Of a stretch of DNA of 64,000 nt, positions 15,835 to 25,291 are shown in pieces. The notes beneath the pieces were generated by a model that worked only from the letters and a program-made list of their open reading frames with translations, searched no databases and was not told where the DNA came from. The translations under genes and the position numbers were made by a program. Each line of letters begins with the position of its first letter. Position 1 is the stretch's first letter. This DNA comes from Acidobacteriota bacterium (GTDB lineage: Bacteria > Acidobacteriota > Terriglobia > Bryobacterales > Bryobacteraceae). Location of the stretch: assembly GCA_017307505.1 (NCBI GenBank), contig JAFKEE010000031.1:62001-126000 (forward strand), written 5' to 3'.

Positions 15835-18800
15835 ATGAAGAGGATTCTCTACGTTGCTTGTTTTGTGCTTGTGCTGGGCCTGCCCATGCTCTCGCAGACG
15901 CTGGGTGAGATTACCGGTCAGATCCGCGATACGACTTCGGCGGCCGTCCCCGAAGTTGTGGTCACCATCGTCAATCTGGCCACCAACGCCACTCGTTCTT
16001 CCGTGACAAACGAGGCCGGCATCTACAGTTTCCCGTCACTCCCCCCTGGCGCCTACAACCTGAAGGCTGAAAAGCCCGGGTTCAAATCCACAACCTCGAC
16101 GAACATCGAAGTCCAGGTACAACAGACCGTCCGCCTCGACCTCGAGATCGCCGTCGGTTCCGTGTCGGAGACCATTGAAGTCACGGCGCAGGCCAGCGCC
16201 CTCACGACGGAAAACTCCACGCTGGGTACCGTTGTGGAGAACAAACGCATCGTGGAACTGCCCTTGAACGGGCGCAACTACCTGCAATTGGTGTCGCTTT
16301 CGCCGAACACCTCCACGGGGTTCCCTTCGGCCGGCCAGGCCCGTTCCCGGCAGGGCGGCTTCCGCTCGGAACAGTCCATCGCGGTCGCCGGACAGCGCAG
16401 TTCGTTCAACCACTACTCTCTCGACGGCGTCGAAAACACGGATCCCAACTTCAATACCTTCGTGATCCAGCCCTCGATCGACGCACTGCAGGAGTTCAAA
16501 GTCCAGACCGGCGTCTACCCGGCTGAGTTCGGACGCGCGACGGCCCAGATTAATGTGCTGACGAAGTCCGGTGGGAACCAATTCCACGGCACGCTCTTTG
16601 AATTCCTACGCAACGAAAAACTCGACGCCAAGAACTACGCATTTCGCAGTGCCCGCCCGCCAAAGGACCCCTTCAAGTGGAATCAGTATGGCGGAACGCT
16701 ATCCGGCCCGGTGGTGATCCCCAAACTCTTCAATGGGAAAGACCGGCTCTTCTTCATGGGCAACTATGAAGCATTCCGCCAGCGCCGTTCCACCCAGGCA
16801 CTCTACAATCTCCCCAGCGCCGCCATGCGGAGCGGAGACTTCAGCGAAATCGCGGGTGGAGTCTACGACCCCCGGACCCGGTCCGTGGCAGCCGATGGAA
16901 CCATCACCTCCAACCCCTTCCCCGGCGGCATCATTCCGGCCGATCGCATCGACCCCATCTCCAAGAAACTCCTGGAGTTCTACCCGGCGCCGAATCTAGC
17001 CACCAACACCCCGCGAGTGAACAACTTCCAGCAGGCTCAGGGCGCGCCCATCAATCGCGACCAGTTCATTCTGCGTATGGATTGGGTGGAATCGGCCAAG
17101 TCCCAGTGGGCGGGCCGCTACAGTTGGGGCGACGAAGCCCAGCTCAATGCGGGCCTGAAGCTCAACGGGTCCCAGGTGCTGACCAATGTCGAGCAGTACA
17201 TGGGTTCAAACACCCGCACTCTGACGCCAAACATCGTGAACGAGACGCGCTTCGGCTATACCCGATTCTACAATTCCACGGCCCGCGAATTGGCCAATGT
17301 CCGCAATGTGGTGGACGAACTCGCCATCCCGGGGTTGAAGGGCGGAGCGCCCATCACCTACGGCATCCCGGCCATAGGACTCACGAACTATTCCGGTTTT
17401 GGCGACGACTCCGAAGGGCCCTATGAAAACAAGAACCGCTCCGTGCAGTTCCTCAACAATACCTCCTGGATCCACGGCCACCACACCCTCCGCTTTGGCG
17501 GCGAGGTGCGCAACGAACAGTTCAACCAGGACGGCAACCAGTTCGCCCGCGGCTCTTTCGGCTTCGAAGTGAATGCTTCGCGCCGAGGGCCCACGGGCAC
17601 GAACCTGGGCGGCGACGCCTTCGCCGACTTCCTTCTGGGTGAAGTACGCCGCGCTGAACAGGCTGTCGCCATCGGCAGCGCCCGCTTCCGCGCCACCAGT
17701 TTCTCGTTCTACGTGGACGACACCTGGAAGATCGCTTCCAACCTCACCCTGTCCCTCGGCCTGCGCTACGAGAATACGCCCCCCTGGACTGATGAGAGCG
17801 GCCGGCTGTTCACCGTGTACATGCCTTTCATGGACTCGACGCCAGCCATCCAGGACCGCAGCCGTTACCCCATCTTCCTCCGGCAGGGTATCGGCCAGAA
17901 CCCGTACGATGGTATCGCCATCCGTTGGCCTGGCATTGATGTCGCACAGGACGGCCGGCTGGGCAACACCCTGGTCAGCCGCGACAAGAACGACTTCGCT
18001 CCGCGAATCGGCATCAGCTGGAGCCCGACCTCCAAGTGGGTCATTCGCACCGGCGCCGGCATGTTCTACACCCAGGACACCGGCAATCCCCGCTTCGATC
18101 TGGCGCGCAACACCGCGGGCCGCTTCCGCAAGGAAGCCGTCAGCGATCGCCCGGACAGCCAGTGGCCGAACGCGTTCGCCTCCATCGTTGGCGCCTTCCC
18201 CCAGATCGCCAATCCCTATTCCTTCGCCAACCTCTACGAGCGCCGCACCCCTTACTCGATGCAGTACCTCTTCAACGTGCAGCGCGAGTTTACCTCCAAC
18301 TTCGTCATCGAGGCCGGCTACCTCGGATCGGTCAGCCGCAAACTCGAATCGCTGCGCGCAGTGAACGAAGCGCTGCCCGGAGCCACCGGCAGTGTCGTCC
18401 AGCGTTCGCCCTATCCCTTCTTCGGGCGCATCCAGCTCGTCGACAACGGCGGCCGCGGCAACTACAACTCACTCGGCATCAAGCTCACCAAGCGCTATTC
18501 CCGCGGCCTCTCCACGCTGGTGTCCTATACCTGGTCGAAGTCCATTGACGAGACCTCGGGGATCCGCGTGAACGATGGCGATACGCTGTTCCCGCAGAAC
18601 AGCTACTGCATGCGTTGCGAGCGCGGCCTCTCCGCGTTCGACACCCGTCACCGCTTTGTGACTTCCTTGCTCTATGACCTGCCAGTCGGCAAGGGCAAAG
18701 CCTGGAACATCGAGAACGGATTCGCGGACACCATCATCGGAGGCTGGCAACTGGGCACGATTGTCACCGCGTCCACTGGCTTCCCCCTCACCGTCGTCTC

Positions 18801-19224
18801 CGGCCGCGACCAGTCGAACACGGGCGCCGGCTTCGACCGACCCATGTACAACTCAGGCACAGATCCGAACCTGAGCAATCGCGATCCGCAGCGCTGGTAC
18901 AACCCGGCGGCGTTCGTGATCCAGCCCTTCGGCACCTTCGGCAATGTGGGTCGCAACACTCTGATCAGTCCCTCTATTCTTGGCATCGACTTCTCGGCGC
19001 TCAAGAACTTCCGAATCCCCGGAACGGAAAACCACACTCTGCAATTCCGCTTCGAGGCGTTCAATCTCCCGAATCACCCCAACTGGGGTAATCCGGACAC
19101 CAACGCCGGGCAGATCCAGCGCGATTCCGCCGGCAACATCACCAACGCCGGGAGTTATGGCGTGATCGGCGGCACCCGCACCAACATGCGGAACCTGCAG
19201 TTCGCCTTGAAGTACATCTTCTAA
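15835..19224 (+). CDS. TonB-dependent receptor with carboxypeptidase regulatory-like domain (Oar-like)
   Basis: A 1129-residue outer-membrane protein with a signal peptide (ILYVACFVLVLGLPMLSQT). An N-terminal carboxypeptidase-regulatory beta sandwich follows (GQIRDTTSAAVPEVVVTI to about 110), then a plug (LPLNGRNYLQLVSLSPNT and the DGVENTDPN loop). A long beta-barrel rich in aromatic alternation ends with the terminal aromatic FALKYIF. This architecture is the Oar/acidobacterial oligosaccharide receptor type. Transport would depend on TonB-ExbBD, which are not in the window, and the substrate is unknown. The start ATG at 15835 lies behind a structured leader, and a strong terminator follows the gene, so it is probably monocistronic. 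Confidence 0.92.
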   Translation: MKRILYVACFVLVLGLPMLSQTLGEITGQIRDTTSAAVPEVVVTIVNLATNATRSSVTNEAGIYSFPSLPPGAYNLKAEKPGFKSTTSTNIEVQVQQTVRLDLEIAVGSVSETIEVTAQASALTTENSTLGTVVENKRIVELPLNGRNYLQLVSLSPNTSTGFPSAGQARSRQGGFRSEQSIAVAGQRSSFNHYSLDGVENTDPNFNTFVIQPSIDALQEFKVQTGVYPAEFGRATAQINVLTKSGGNQFHGTLFEFLRNEKLDAKNYAFRSARPPKDPFKWNQYGGTLSGPVVIPKLFNGKDRLFFMGNYEAFRQRRSTQALYNLPSAAMRSGDFSEIAGGVYDPRTRSVAADGTITSNPFPGGIIPADRIDPISKKLLEFYPAPNLATNTPRVNNFQQAQGAPINRDQFILRMDWVESAKSQWAGRYSWGDEAQLNAGLKLNGSQVLTNVEQYMGSNTRTLTPNIVNETRFGYTRFYNSTARELANVRNVVDELAIPGLKGGAPITYGIPAIGLTNYSGFGDDSEGPYENKNRSVQFLNNTSWIHGHHTLRFGGEVRNEQFNQDGNQFARGSFGFEVNASRRGPTGTNLGGDAFADFLLGEVRRAEQAVAIGSARFRATSFSFYVDDTWKIASNLTLSLGLRYENTPPWTDESGRLFTVYMPFMDSTPAIQDRSRYPIFLRQGIGQNPYDGIAIRWPGIDVAQDGRLGNTLVSRDKNDFAPRIGISWSPTSKWVIRTGAGMFYTQDTGNPRFDLARNTAGRFRKEAVSDRPDSQWPNAFASIVGAFPQIANPYSFANLYERRTPYSMQYLFNVQREFTSNFVIEAGYLGSVSRKLESLRAVNEALPGATGSVVQRSPYPFFGRIQLVDNGGRGNYNSLGIKLTKRYSRGLSTLVSYTWSKSIDETSGIRVNDGDTLFPQNSYCMRCERGLSAFDTRHRFVTSLLYDLPVGKGKAWNIENGFADTIIGGWQLGTIVTASTGFPLTVVSGRDQSNTGAGFDRPMYNSGTDPNLSNRDPQRWYNPAAFVIQPFGTFGNVGRNTLISPSILGIDFSALKNFRIPGTENHTLQFRFEAFNLPNHPNWGNPDTNAGQIQRDSAGNITNAGSYGVIGGTRTNMRNLQFALKYIF

Positions 19225-19246
19225 TTCGACGGCCGTGCTCGCCGCT

Positions 19247-19290
19247 GGCTCCGTCCGATCTCCCCTGCATCGGACGGAGCCTCTTCTTTT
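19247..19290 (+). terminator. Rho-independent terminator of the TonB-dependent receptor gene
   Basis: A perfect 13-base stem (GGCTCCGTCCGAT at 19247-19259 with ATCGGACGGAGCC at 19269-19281) with a nine-base loop is followed by TCTTCTTTT. It lies 23 bases after the stop codon. Confidence 0.9.
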
Positions 19291-19322
19291 CCGGCAGCCC
19301 ATAATGGAAGCAGGCGGATTCC

Positions 19323-20678
19323 TTGCGCGTCGTTCTCGTCTCCACCTATGAACTCGGCCGCCAGCCTTTCGGCCTATCCTCCGCTGCTGCGTGGCTGCGG
19401 GCGCGCGGGCACGAAGTCACCTGTGCCGACCTGGCTGTCGGCCTTGTGCCGGCCAAGGCAATCCGCGAAGCCGATTCCATTGCCTTCCACCTTCCCATGC
19501 ACACTGCCACCCGCATGGCTCTGCCGGTGCTCGATCGCGTGCGCGAACTCAACCCGGCTGCCAGACTCGTGGCGTTCGGCCTCTATGCTCCCCTGAACGA
19601 GCAGTACCTGCGCCAGTTGGGCGTCCATCACCTTATCGGCGGCGAGTTCGAGACCGCTCTTGTAGAAGCCGTCGAGGGCCGCGATGCCGGACCTCTCATT
19701 CAGTTGGACCGACAGCCGTTCACCGTGCCCGACCGATCCTTCCTGCCGGGGCTCGACCGCTATGCCCACCTGCACATCCACGGCGAGCGCCGCACCGTGG
19801 GCTATACCGAGGCCAGCCGTGGTTGCAAGCACCTCTGCCGGCATTGCCCCGTAGTCCCCGTCTACAACGGTGTCTTCCGCGTCGTGCCCGCGGAGATCGT
19901 GCTGGAAGACATCCGCCGCCAGGTGCGCGCAGGAGCCCAACACATCACCTTCGGCGATCCGGATTTCCTCAACGGCCCTGGTCACGCGTTGCGGATTGTG
20001 GAGGCCCTGCACCGGGAGAATCCGGAGCTGACGTATGACGCCACCATCAAGGTGGAGCACCTGCTCAAACACCGCGAATTCCTGCCAGTCCTGGCCCGCA
20101 CCGGTTGTCTGTTCATCACCACCGCGGTGGAGTCGACAGAGGACCTCGTGCTGCAGAAACTGGAAAAAGGCCATTCCCGGGCGGGCTTCCTGGCTGCCCG
20201 GAATCTGCTTCGGGAAGCCGGGTTGCATCTCAACCCCACCTTTGTGCCGTTCACACCGTGGACGACGCGGGAAGGTTACTGCGACATGCTGCAGGTCCTG
20301 CTGGAAACGGGACTGGCGAGCAGCGTCGCTCCGATTCAACTCGCCTTGCGCCTGCTGATCCCGGCACACTCGCTGGTTCTGGAACTGCCGGAAGTGCAGC
20401 CGTTACTGGACGGCTTTGATCCCGCCGGCCTGCTCCATCGCTGGCATCATCCGGATCCGGCCATAGACGAACTGGCGCGCCGCGTCTTCGATCTGGTAGC
20501 CACTCGCCAGAAGGCTGCCGATCCACCGCACGAAATCTTCCGGCAGATCTGGCAGTTGGTCCACGGCGCCGCGCCGCCGGAGAATTTCGACCTCCTCCCG
20601 CGTGCCGCGGTGCCCTATCTCGACGAGCCCTGGTACTGTTGAGCGGAGCCCACTGAAGAGCAGGTTGCTCTTCTCTAA
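19323..20678 (+). CDS. Radical SAM selenoprotein of the CUAEP-tail type (TGA at 20640-20642 read as selenocysteine)
   Basis: The protein has 451 residues if the in-frame TGA is read as selenocysteine, or 439 if it is a stop. Residues 1-120 resemble a B12-binding-like Rossmann domain without a DxHxxG motif. C168, C172 and C175 form the CxxxCxxC radical SAM cluster (SRGCKHLCRHCP). The frame then runs ...LDEPWYC, TGA, GCG GAG CCC, giving Cys-Sec-Ala-Glu-Pro, followed by TEEQVALL and TAA at 20676-20678. This matches the tail after which NCBI names the CUAEP/CCAEP-tail radical SAM (seleno)protein family (recalled, not searched). A SECIS-like hairpin lies at 20655-20673. The start is TTG at 19323 with an AGGCGG site; a nearby ATG at 19304 is out of frame. 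The reaction catalysed is unknown. Confidence 0.88.
20655..20673 (+). promoter_or_regulatory. Bacterial SECIS-like hairpin for selenocysteine insertion
   Basis: GAAGAGC (20655-20661) pairs perfectly with GCTCTTC (20667-20673) around AGGTT, and the flanking A-T can close the loop to GGT. The GG lies 20 bases after the TGA. In E. coli fdhF the corresponding SECIS has GC-AGGUCU-GC with the GG 18 bases after UGA. The element is inside the coding extension, as expected for bacterial SECIS read by SelB. Confidence 0.75.
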
Positions 20679-21280
20679 TCCCTGGCGCTTCCTGCCGGTG
20701 CAGCCGTTAGTCCGGAACCAAACTGACCCGGCTTCGTCGCCGGGTTGACCATGAAAACGCCGCTTGGCGATGTGCAGGATGAAAAAGTTGTGTAGCCGGC
20801 CACGCCTAAATTAACGAATGGATTGCCGAGTAGCGCCGAGAAGTCTCCGCTCCGTATCCCCGCGAGCAGATTCGCGCTCTGCGCGGCGGTAAAGACTGGC
20901 GCAAGCTTCATCGCCTCCTCCAGCGCCGTCAACTTCACTTTCTGCGACTCCGTCAATAACGCCACATTGCTCTTCCGCAGTTCGTCGCCCGCCTTGCTGA
21001 TGTCCCGGCAGATCAGCTCGATCTCCATATATCGCACGCCCAGAGCGCTGGGGTCGATGGGATCCTTGCTGGTTTCCTCGCTGATCTCCTCCTGTACCTG
21101 CCAGATTCGGGCATTCTTTTGAGCGACCAGTTCGGTATAGCTGCTATTGTTCTTCGAGATCTGTTGCGCCTGTGAGTTGGTCAGACCAAGGTAGGTGATC
21201 AGCGTTTCCGGCAGCCTCCATGTCAGCGACTGCGCCTGTACCGGGAGCAAGGCCAAAAATACACAGAAAAGACCCTTCAT
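20675..21280 (-). CDS. Spy/CpxP-like periplasmic LTxxQ-motif protein
   Basis: A 201-residue protein with a signal peptide (MKGLFCVFLALLPVQAQ) and a helical body containing two LTxxQ-type motifs (LGLTNSQAQQI and LLTESQKVKLTALEEAM). These mark the Spy/CpxP fold of envelope-stress chaperones. The C-terminal third is low-complexity (SCTSPSGVFM..., Gly/Ala-rich) and unlike Spy. I use ATG at 21280 because it opens the signal peptide; the frame is open further upstream without conserved sequence. Its end overlaps the selenoprotein extension by four bases in convergent orientation. The function is a guess from the fold. Confidence 0.7.
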   Translation of the reverse strand: MKGLFCVFLALLPVQAQSLTWRLPETLITYLGLTNSQAQQISKNNSSYTELVAQKNARIWQVQEEISEETSKDPIDPSALGVRYMEIELICRDISKAGDELRKSNVALLTESQKVKLTALEEAMKLAPVFTAAQSANLLAGIRSGDFSALLGNPFVNLGVAGYTTFSSCTSPSGVFMVNPATKPGQFGSGLTAAPAGSARD

Positions 21281-21402
21281 GGGACCACAATAACGCACAG
21301 AGGTTGAAAAGGCGATGGCGCTAAATGCGATTTTTCCGCAGCGCGCGAAAAGCGGCCGCGCATCGCTGCCGGAGGCCTTGCACCGTGCACCGCCCGCCGC
21401 TG

Positions 21403-22488
21403 CTATGCCTGATCCCGCATCTCCAGAATGGCGGAAACCAGCTTCTCCGCATGGGGGAGTTTCCTGGGAATCAGCATCATATCCGTCCAGAATCCAGGCG
21501 GCTGATCCGCATTGGTCACTCCGGTCACCGCATCCGTCACCAGGACACGCGGCCCCACGCAATGCTGTTTGCAGTCGATCACCCAATTGGTTTTCAACAG
21601 CTCCGTGAGCACCTGCACCGGATCGCAGTAGGTGCGCAGAGCCCAGGGTGTGAACTCAAACAACGTCGTCACCAGACGGTCCTGCCTGAGGGCTTCCGCT
21701 CCCTGCAATACCTTCCAGTCATGTCCCTGGGTGTCAATCTTCAGGACAAGATGCTCGGAGATTCCATGCTTTGCGCAGTAGGTGTCCAGCTTGACGGTCC
21801 GGATCACTTCGCTGCGCCACTCCGTGGCTACGTCGCGGATCGAAATCCGATTGTTGACGCTGTTGCCCAACTCCGCCAGCATCAGCGCCAGACCGTCGTA
21901 GTTGCTCACAGCCAGAACCTCGTGCCGGACGAGGGACTCCAGGCCATTCAATTCCAGATTGTATGGCAGCAGCGACTTGTATATGCCCGGCTCAAAAGCC
22001 ACCAGGCGATTCTGCCGCCCGGCCATCCGCACCAACCGCCCCGCATCGATGGCCAGGGTTCCGACATTGGCCCCGACATCGACAAACGCGAAAGGCAGGT
22101 CGTGCGCCCAGTAGTGGTCGAACACACAGGAGAAGATCGTCTTCGGAGCGACCGTTGGGGTCCGCCGATACTCTTCCGCCAGACTGGCCGTCATTTCGAG
22201 ATTCTTCCGGGCGTCGCCCGGCAGGAATCCATAGGTCTCGTCGTCGACGTAGTAGAACGCCAGGCGCCCTTCATGTTCCGTGAGATCAATCCGGAAACAC
22301 GCCGTGGCCAGCGTGGCTGCCTGCTTCGCTTGCGCCTCCAGCTTCTCCAAACGCTGCAGTATGTCCTCGCTCACAGCTTCCTTCACTGGTTCTGAACCCC
22401 CTCCGAGTAGTGCCGCCCATATCCGCCGCAGGCCCGACTCGTTGCCCGGCATATCAAGCCGCCTGCCCCGGTTTCGGCAGGATCTCAC
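21403..22488 (-). CDS. FkbM family SAM-dependent methyltransferase
   Basis: A 361-residue protein (349 if the ATG at 22452 is used instead of GTG at 22488; both have a purine-rich site). An N-terminal helical region of about 60 residues precedes the class I methyltransferase core. SAM motif I is FVDVGANVGTLAI, the acidic end of strand 2 is LVAFEPG, and the FkbM-typical late motif is LVLKIDTQGHDWKVLQGAE. FkbM enzymes O-methylate sugars or polyketides. The gene is divergent from the ATP-grasp gene. Substrate unknown. Confidence 0.87.
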   Translation of the reverse strand: MRSCRNRGRRLDMPGNESGLRRIWAALLGGGSEPVKEAVSEDILQRLEKLEAQAKQAATLATACFRIDLTEHEGRLAFYYVDDETYGFLPGDARKNLEMTASLAEEYRRTPTVAPKTIFSCVFDHYWAHDLPFAFVDVGANVGTLAIDAGRLVRMAGRQNRLVAFEPGIYKSLLPYNLELNGLESLVRHEVLAVSNYDGLALMLAELGNSVNNRISIRDVATEWRSEVIRTVKLDTYCAKHGISEHLVLKIDTQGHDWKVLQGAEALRQDRLVTTLFEFTPWALRTYCDPVQVLTELLKTNWVIDCKQHCVGPRVLVTDAVTGVTNADQPPGFWTDMMLIPRKLPHAEKLVSAILEMRDQA

Positions 22489-22644
22489 CCAGTCCCTTAT
22501 GCCGCCGAATGGACTTCATCCCCCCAATAATACCCTCAATCACCGGAACCCAAGCGTCCGGCATACGCCTCCCTGTGCTCGCCCCGCACGCTCTTGCGGC
22601 GTTTCGCACTTGCCGCCGGGAACCGCCCACTAGAATGGAGGGAG

Positions 22645-23910
22645 ATGAGAATCCTCATCGTCGCCTCGAAACTCGGCTACCAGACGCGGATCTTTGCCGA
22701 AGCCGCCAGCAGAATCGGGCTGGAGCCCGTTCTGGCCACGGATCGCTGCGGATCGCTCGACGATCCCTGGGGTGACCACGCTTTCCCTTTGAAATTCCAC
22801 AAACCGGCCGACTCCGCCATGCGCCTCGCGCGCGAGATGCCAGGCCTGGCGGGTGTGGTCGCCGTGGGCGATTTGCCGGCCGTGGCGGCTGCCCACATCG
22901 CGGCCCGTCTGGCCCTGCCCTTCCATCCTCCCCAGGCCGTGGAAGCAGCCGGCAATAAGTACCTCGCCCGCGAACGCTTCGCCGCGGCCGGACTGCCCGT
23001 GCCTGCCTTTTTCCGCGTGCCGCTTGACGCCGATCCGGCGGAGGTCTGCCGTCGTGCCCCCTGGCCTTGTGTACTGAAACCCCTTGGGCTCTCCGGCAGC
23101 CGCGGCGTCATTCGAGCCGACAACCCCGCCGAGTTCACGGCCGCCTTCGAGAGAATCCGTACGCTGTTGAACGCGCCCGAGATGCTGCGGCACCGCCATC
23201 CCGCGCTTGGCTACATTCAGGTGGAAGAGTATATTCCTGGCCGCGAGTTCGCCCTGGAAGGGCTCATGACACAGGGTGTACTCCGCACGCTGGCGATCTT
23301 CGACAAGCCGGACCCACTGGAAGGCCCCTTCTTTGAGGAGACACTCTACGTCACACCCTCCCGGCAATCGCCCGAAGTACAGGCCGCAATGCACACGGCG
23401 ATCCAGCGCGCTGCCACGGCCTTGGGTCTCACCGATGGCCCCGTCCATTCGGAGTTGCGCTGGAACGACCGTGGAGCCTGGGTGCTGGAAGTCGCGGCTC
23501 GCCCCATTGGCGGGCTGTGCGCCCGCGTTCTGACCTTCAATGGAGGAACGCCGCTGGAGGAGGTGATCCTGCGTCACGCCGTGGGGCAGTCCGTGCACGA
23601 ACTCAGGCTCGACGGCCCGGCCTCTGGCGTGATGATGATTCCGATCCCGCGCAATGGCCTGTACGAAGGCTGTACCGGTATGGACGAGGCTCTGGCGGTG
23701 GAGGGAATCGACGGAGTGGAGGTTACCGCGCAGCCAGGACAGCGGTTTCAGCAGTTGCCGGAGGGAAGCAGCTACCTGGGATTTCTTTTTGCGAAGGGGC
23801 CAGGGCCGGCGGAAGTCGAAACCTCACTCCGCCAGGCCCACGGCTGCCTGCAATTCCAGTTCGCGACGGCTCTGCCGGTGATGGCAACGCCGCGGCGTTC
23901 AGCTCTTTGA
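22645..23910 (+). CDS. ATP-grasp enzyme, L-amino-acid ligase-like
   Basis: A 421-residue cytoplasmic enzyme with three ATP-grasp parts. The N-terminal Rossmann-like domain is MRILIVASKLGYQTR. The central lid begins NKYLARERFAAAGLPVP with VLKPLGLSGSRGV as the ATP loop. The catalytic part has VEEYIPGREFALEG and WVLEVAARPIGGL. The C-terminal region after about 320 (GVMMIPIPRNGLYEG) resembles the extra domain of L-amino-acid ligases (BacD/LAL type), which join carboxylates to amines using ATP. The ATG at 22645 has a GGAGGGAG site; the frame extends upstream but without conserved sequence. Its 3' end overlaps the yggX-like gene by 12 bases. Confidence 0.85.
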   Translation: MRILIVASKLGYQTRIFAEAASRIGLEPVLATDRCGSLDDPWGDHAFPLKFHKPADSAMRLAREMPGLAGVVAVGDLPAVAAAHIAARLALPFHPPQAVEAAGNKYLARERFAAAGLPVPAFFRVPLDADPAEVCRRAPWPCVLKPLGLSGSRGVIRADNPAEFTAAFERIRTLLNAPEMLRHRHPALGYIQVEEYIPGREFALEGLMTQGVLRTLAIFDKPDPLEGPFFEETLYVTPSRQSPEVQAAMHTAIQRAATALGLTDGPVHSELRWNDRGAWVLEVAARPIGGLCARVLTFNGGTPLEEVILRHAVGQSVHELRLDGPASGVMMIPIPRNGLYEGCTGMDEALAVEGIDGVEVTAQPGQRFQQLPEGSSYLGFLFAKGPGPAEVETSLRQAHGCLQFQFATALPVMATPRRSAL

Positions 23911-24225
23911 TTTCTGAGGGGTGAAATCCGGCGGAAGCTGCGCGCCTTCACCGAAGAAGTACTGCTCCATCTGGGCCAACAGGAAGTCCTGCGCTTCCTT
24001 GGTGCCCAGGTTCAGACGGTACTCGTTCATGAGCATCTTCATGTGCTCTACCCACATCCGCCAGGCTTCTTTCGAGACGTTCTCGTAGATCCGCTGGCCG
24101 AGCGGATGCCCGTCGAACGGCACCTCGTCCAGGCCAACCATCTGTTTCCCGAATTTCACGCACATCACGGTGCGCTTACCGGTCAAATCTTCTTGTCTCG
24201 GGGGCATCGAACCGCCGCATCCCAT
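23899..24225 (-). CDS. Fe(II)-trafficking/oxidative damage protection protein, YggX family
   Basis: A 108-residue protein matching YggX along its length: TVMCVKFGKQ with the conserved Cys, then LGQRIYENVSKEAWRMWVEHMKMLMNEYRLN and a C-terminal FFGEGAQLPPDF. YggX limits iron-dependent oxidative damage to Fe-S proteins in the cytoplasm. The ATG at 24225 gives an N-terminal extension of about 18 residues beyond the enteric protein and follows an AGGAG site nine bases upstream. The frame is open further upstream without family similarity. Confidence 0.87.
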   Translation of the reverse strand: MGCGGSMPPRQEDLTGKRTVMCVKFGKQMVGLDEVPFDGHPLGQRIYENVSKEAWRMWVEHMKMLMNEYRLNLGTKEAQDFLLAQMEQYFFGEGAQLPPDFTPQKSKS

Positions 24226-24292
24226 ATCGAAAGTCTCCTGTGATCTCAGGATAACCCAGCGGGGCGGCACCGGCACCTTATGTTCTGTCCAT

Positions 24293-25291
24293 CTAGCGGC
24301 GAACCACCGGAGCCGGCGGCGGCGTAAAGCCCCACAGCTTCCACCACGCGCCCGGCCCGAGATTCATGCCGTCCCACAGCCGCTGCAGCGCGCCCGGTTC
24401 GAGTCGCAGCAGCGCTTCGCGGGTCACTCCGGTCGGCAGCGGAGCCAGCGCGATGAGCCTGTCCACGGTCATTGCCCGCTCCTCCTCCGTGCCGCGCGCC
24501 AGCAGGTGCCACAGGGTCAGCGCATCCCGCCGCCGGGCCAGGGGCAGCAATGACTTCCTCGCCGCCAGTCTCGCCGCCGGCTGAACGGAGAAGTCCACCT
24601 GCTCCAGTGCGCTGATCAGCCCCGGCGCGGCATCCAGATAGTAAGGGGTTCCCGGACCCAGGCCCTTCCTTGTCCGGCACGCCGCCCCCACCGGGATGAA
24701 CGATTGCCTTCCGCGATCCTCGAAACTCACCCAGCCCATCGTGACTTCCAGGTGCCCATTCCCGTCCATATCGACGTTGAGCGTGTACGCGCAGCCCAGG
24801 TCCACCGCTTTCGCCGCGGGAGTCAGCACCTGGAACTGTCGCGGCGGAGCCACGATGCTCGCCCGGATCTCGCCATGCTCCAGTGAGACGAGTTGCTGAT
24901 AGGACGACGATTCCACCAGGCGGATGCGCGAGTTCTGCCCGATGGTGAGTTCCCCGATATTGCCAACCTGGAGCCGGGCGCGCCCCGACGCGGTCTCCAG
25001 TTGCCCGCCCGGCCTCAACACCCGAGTGAGCCTCGAACTCCAATTCAATCGCACCTCTCCATCTGTGCTCGCAATGGCCCAGCCGGGCGATCGCTGATAG
25101 AGGTACGCGGCTGCAGAGGCGCCCACCGTCAGCAGCACGGCGGCGGCGATCGCGTAACGGCGCCATGCCACCACGCGGACAGGCACGCGCGGCGTGAGGC
25201 GCGCCTCGAGTTCGGCCCTCCGGGGCTCGTAGCGCAGGGGCCGCAAAGCTTCCTGCAATCGCTCGAGTTCGTCGTCGTGCCAGTCGCTCAT
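24293..25291 (-). CDS. FecR-domain membrane protein, partner of the ECF sigma factor
   Basis: A 332-residue protein. A cytoplasmic tail (about 1-44) precedes one transmembrane helix at about 45-65 (YAIAAAVLLTVGASAAAYLY). A FecR-type periplasmic domain follows (STDGEVRLNWSSRLTRVLRPGGQLET..., ...FQVLTPAAKAVDLGCAYTLNVD). The C-terminal 140 residues are helical and end in a proline-rich tail. The start overlaps the sigma stop by four bases (ATGA), so the two are translationally coupled. It probably acts as an anti-sigma or signal transducer for that sigma factor. Confidence 0.85.
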   Translation of the reverse strand: MSDWHDDELERLQEALRPLRYEPRRAELEARLTPRVPVRVVAWRRYAIAAAVLLTVGASAAAYLYQRSPGWAIASTDGEVRLNWSSRLTRVLRPGGQLETASGRARLQVGNIGELTIGQNSRIRLVESSSYQQLVSLEHGEIRASIVAPPRQFQVLTPAAKAVDLGCAYTLNVDMDGNGHLEVTMGWVSFEDRGRQSFIPVGAACRTRKGLGPGTPYYLDAAPGLISALEQVDFSVQPAARLAARKSLLPLARRRDALTLWHLLARGTEEERAMTVDRLIALAPLPTGVTREALLRLEPGALQRLWDGMNLGPGAWWKLWGFTPPPAPVVRR

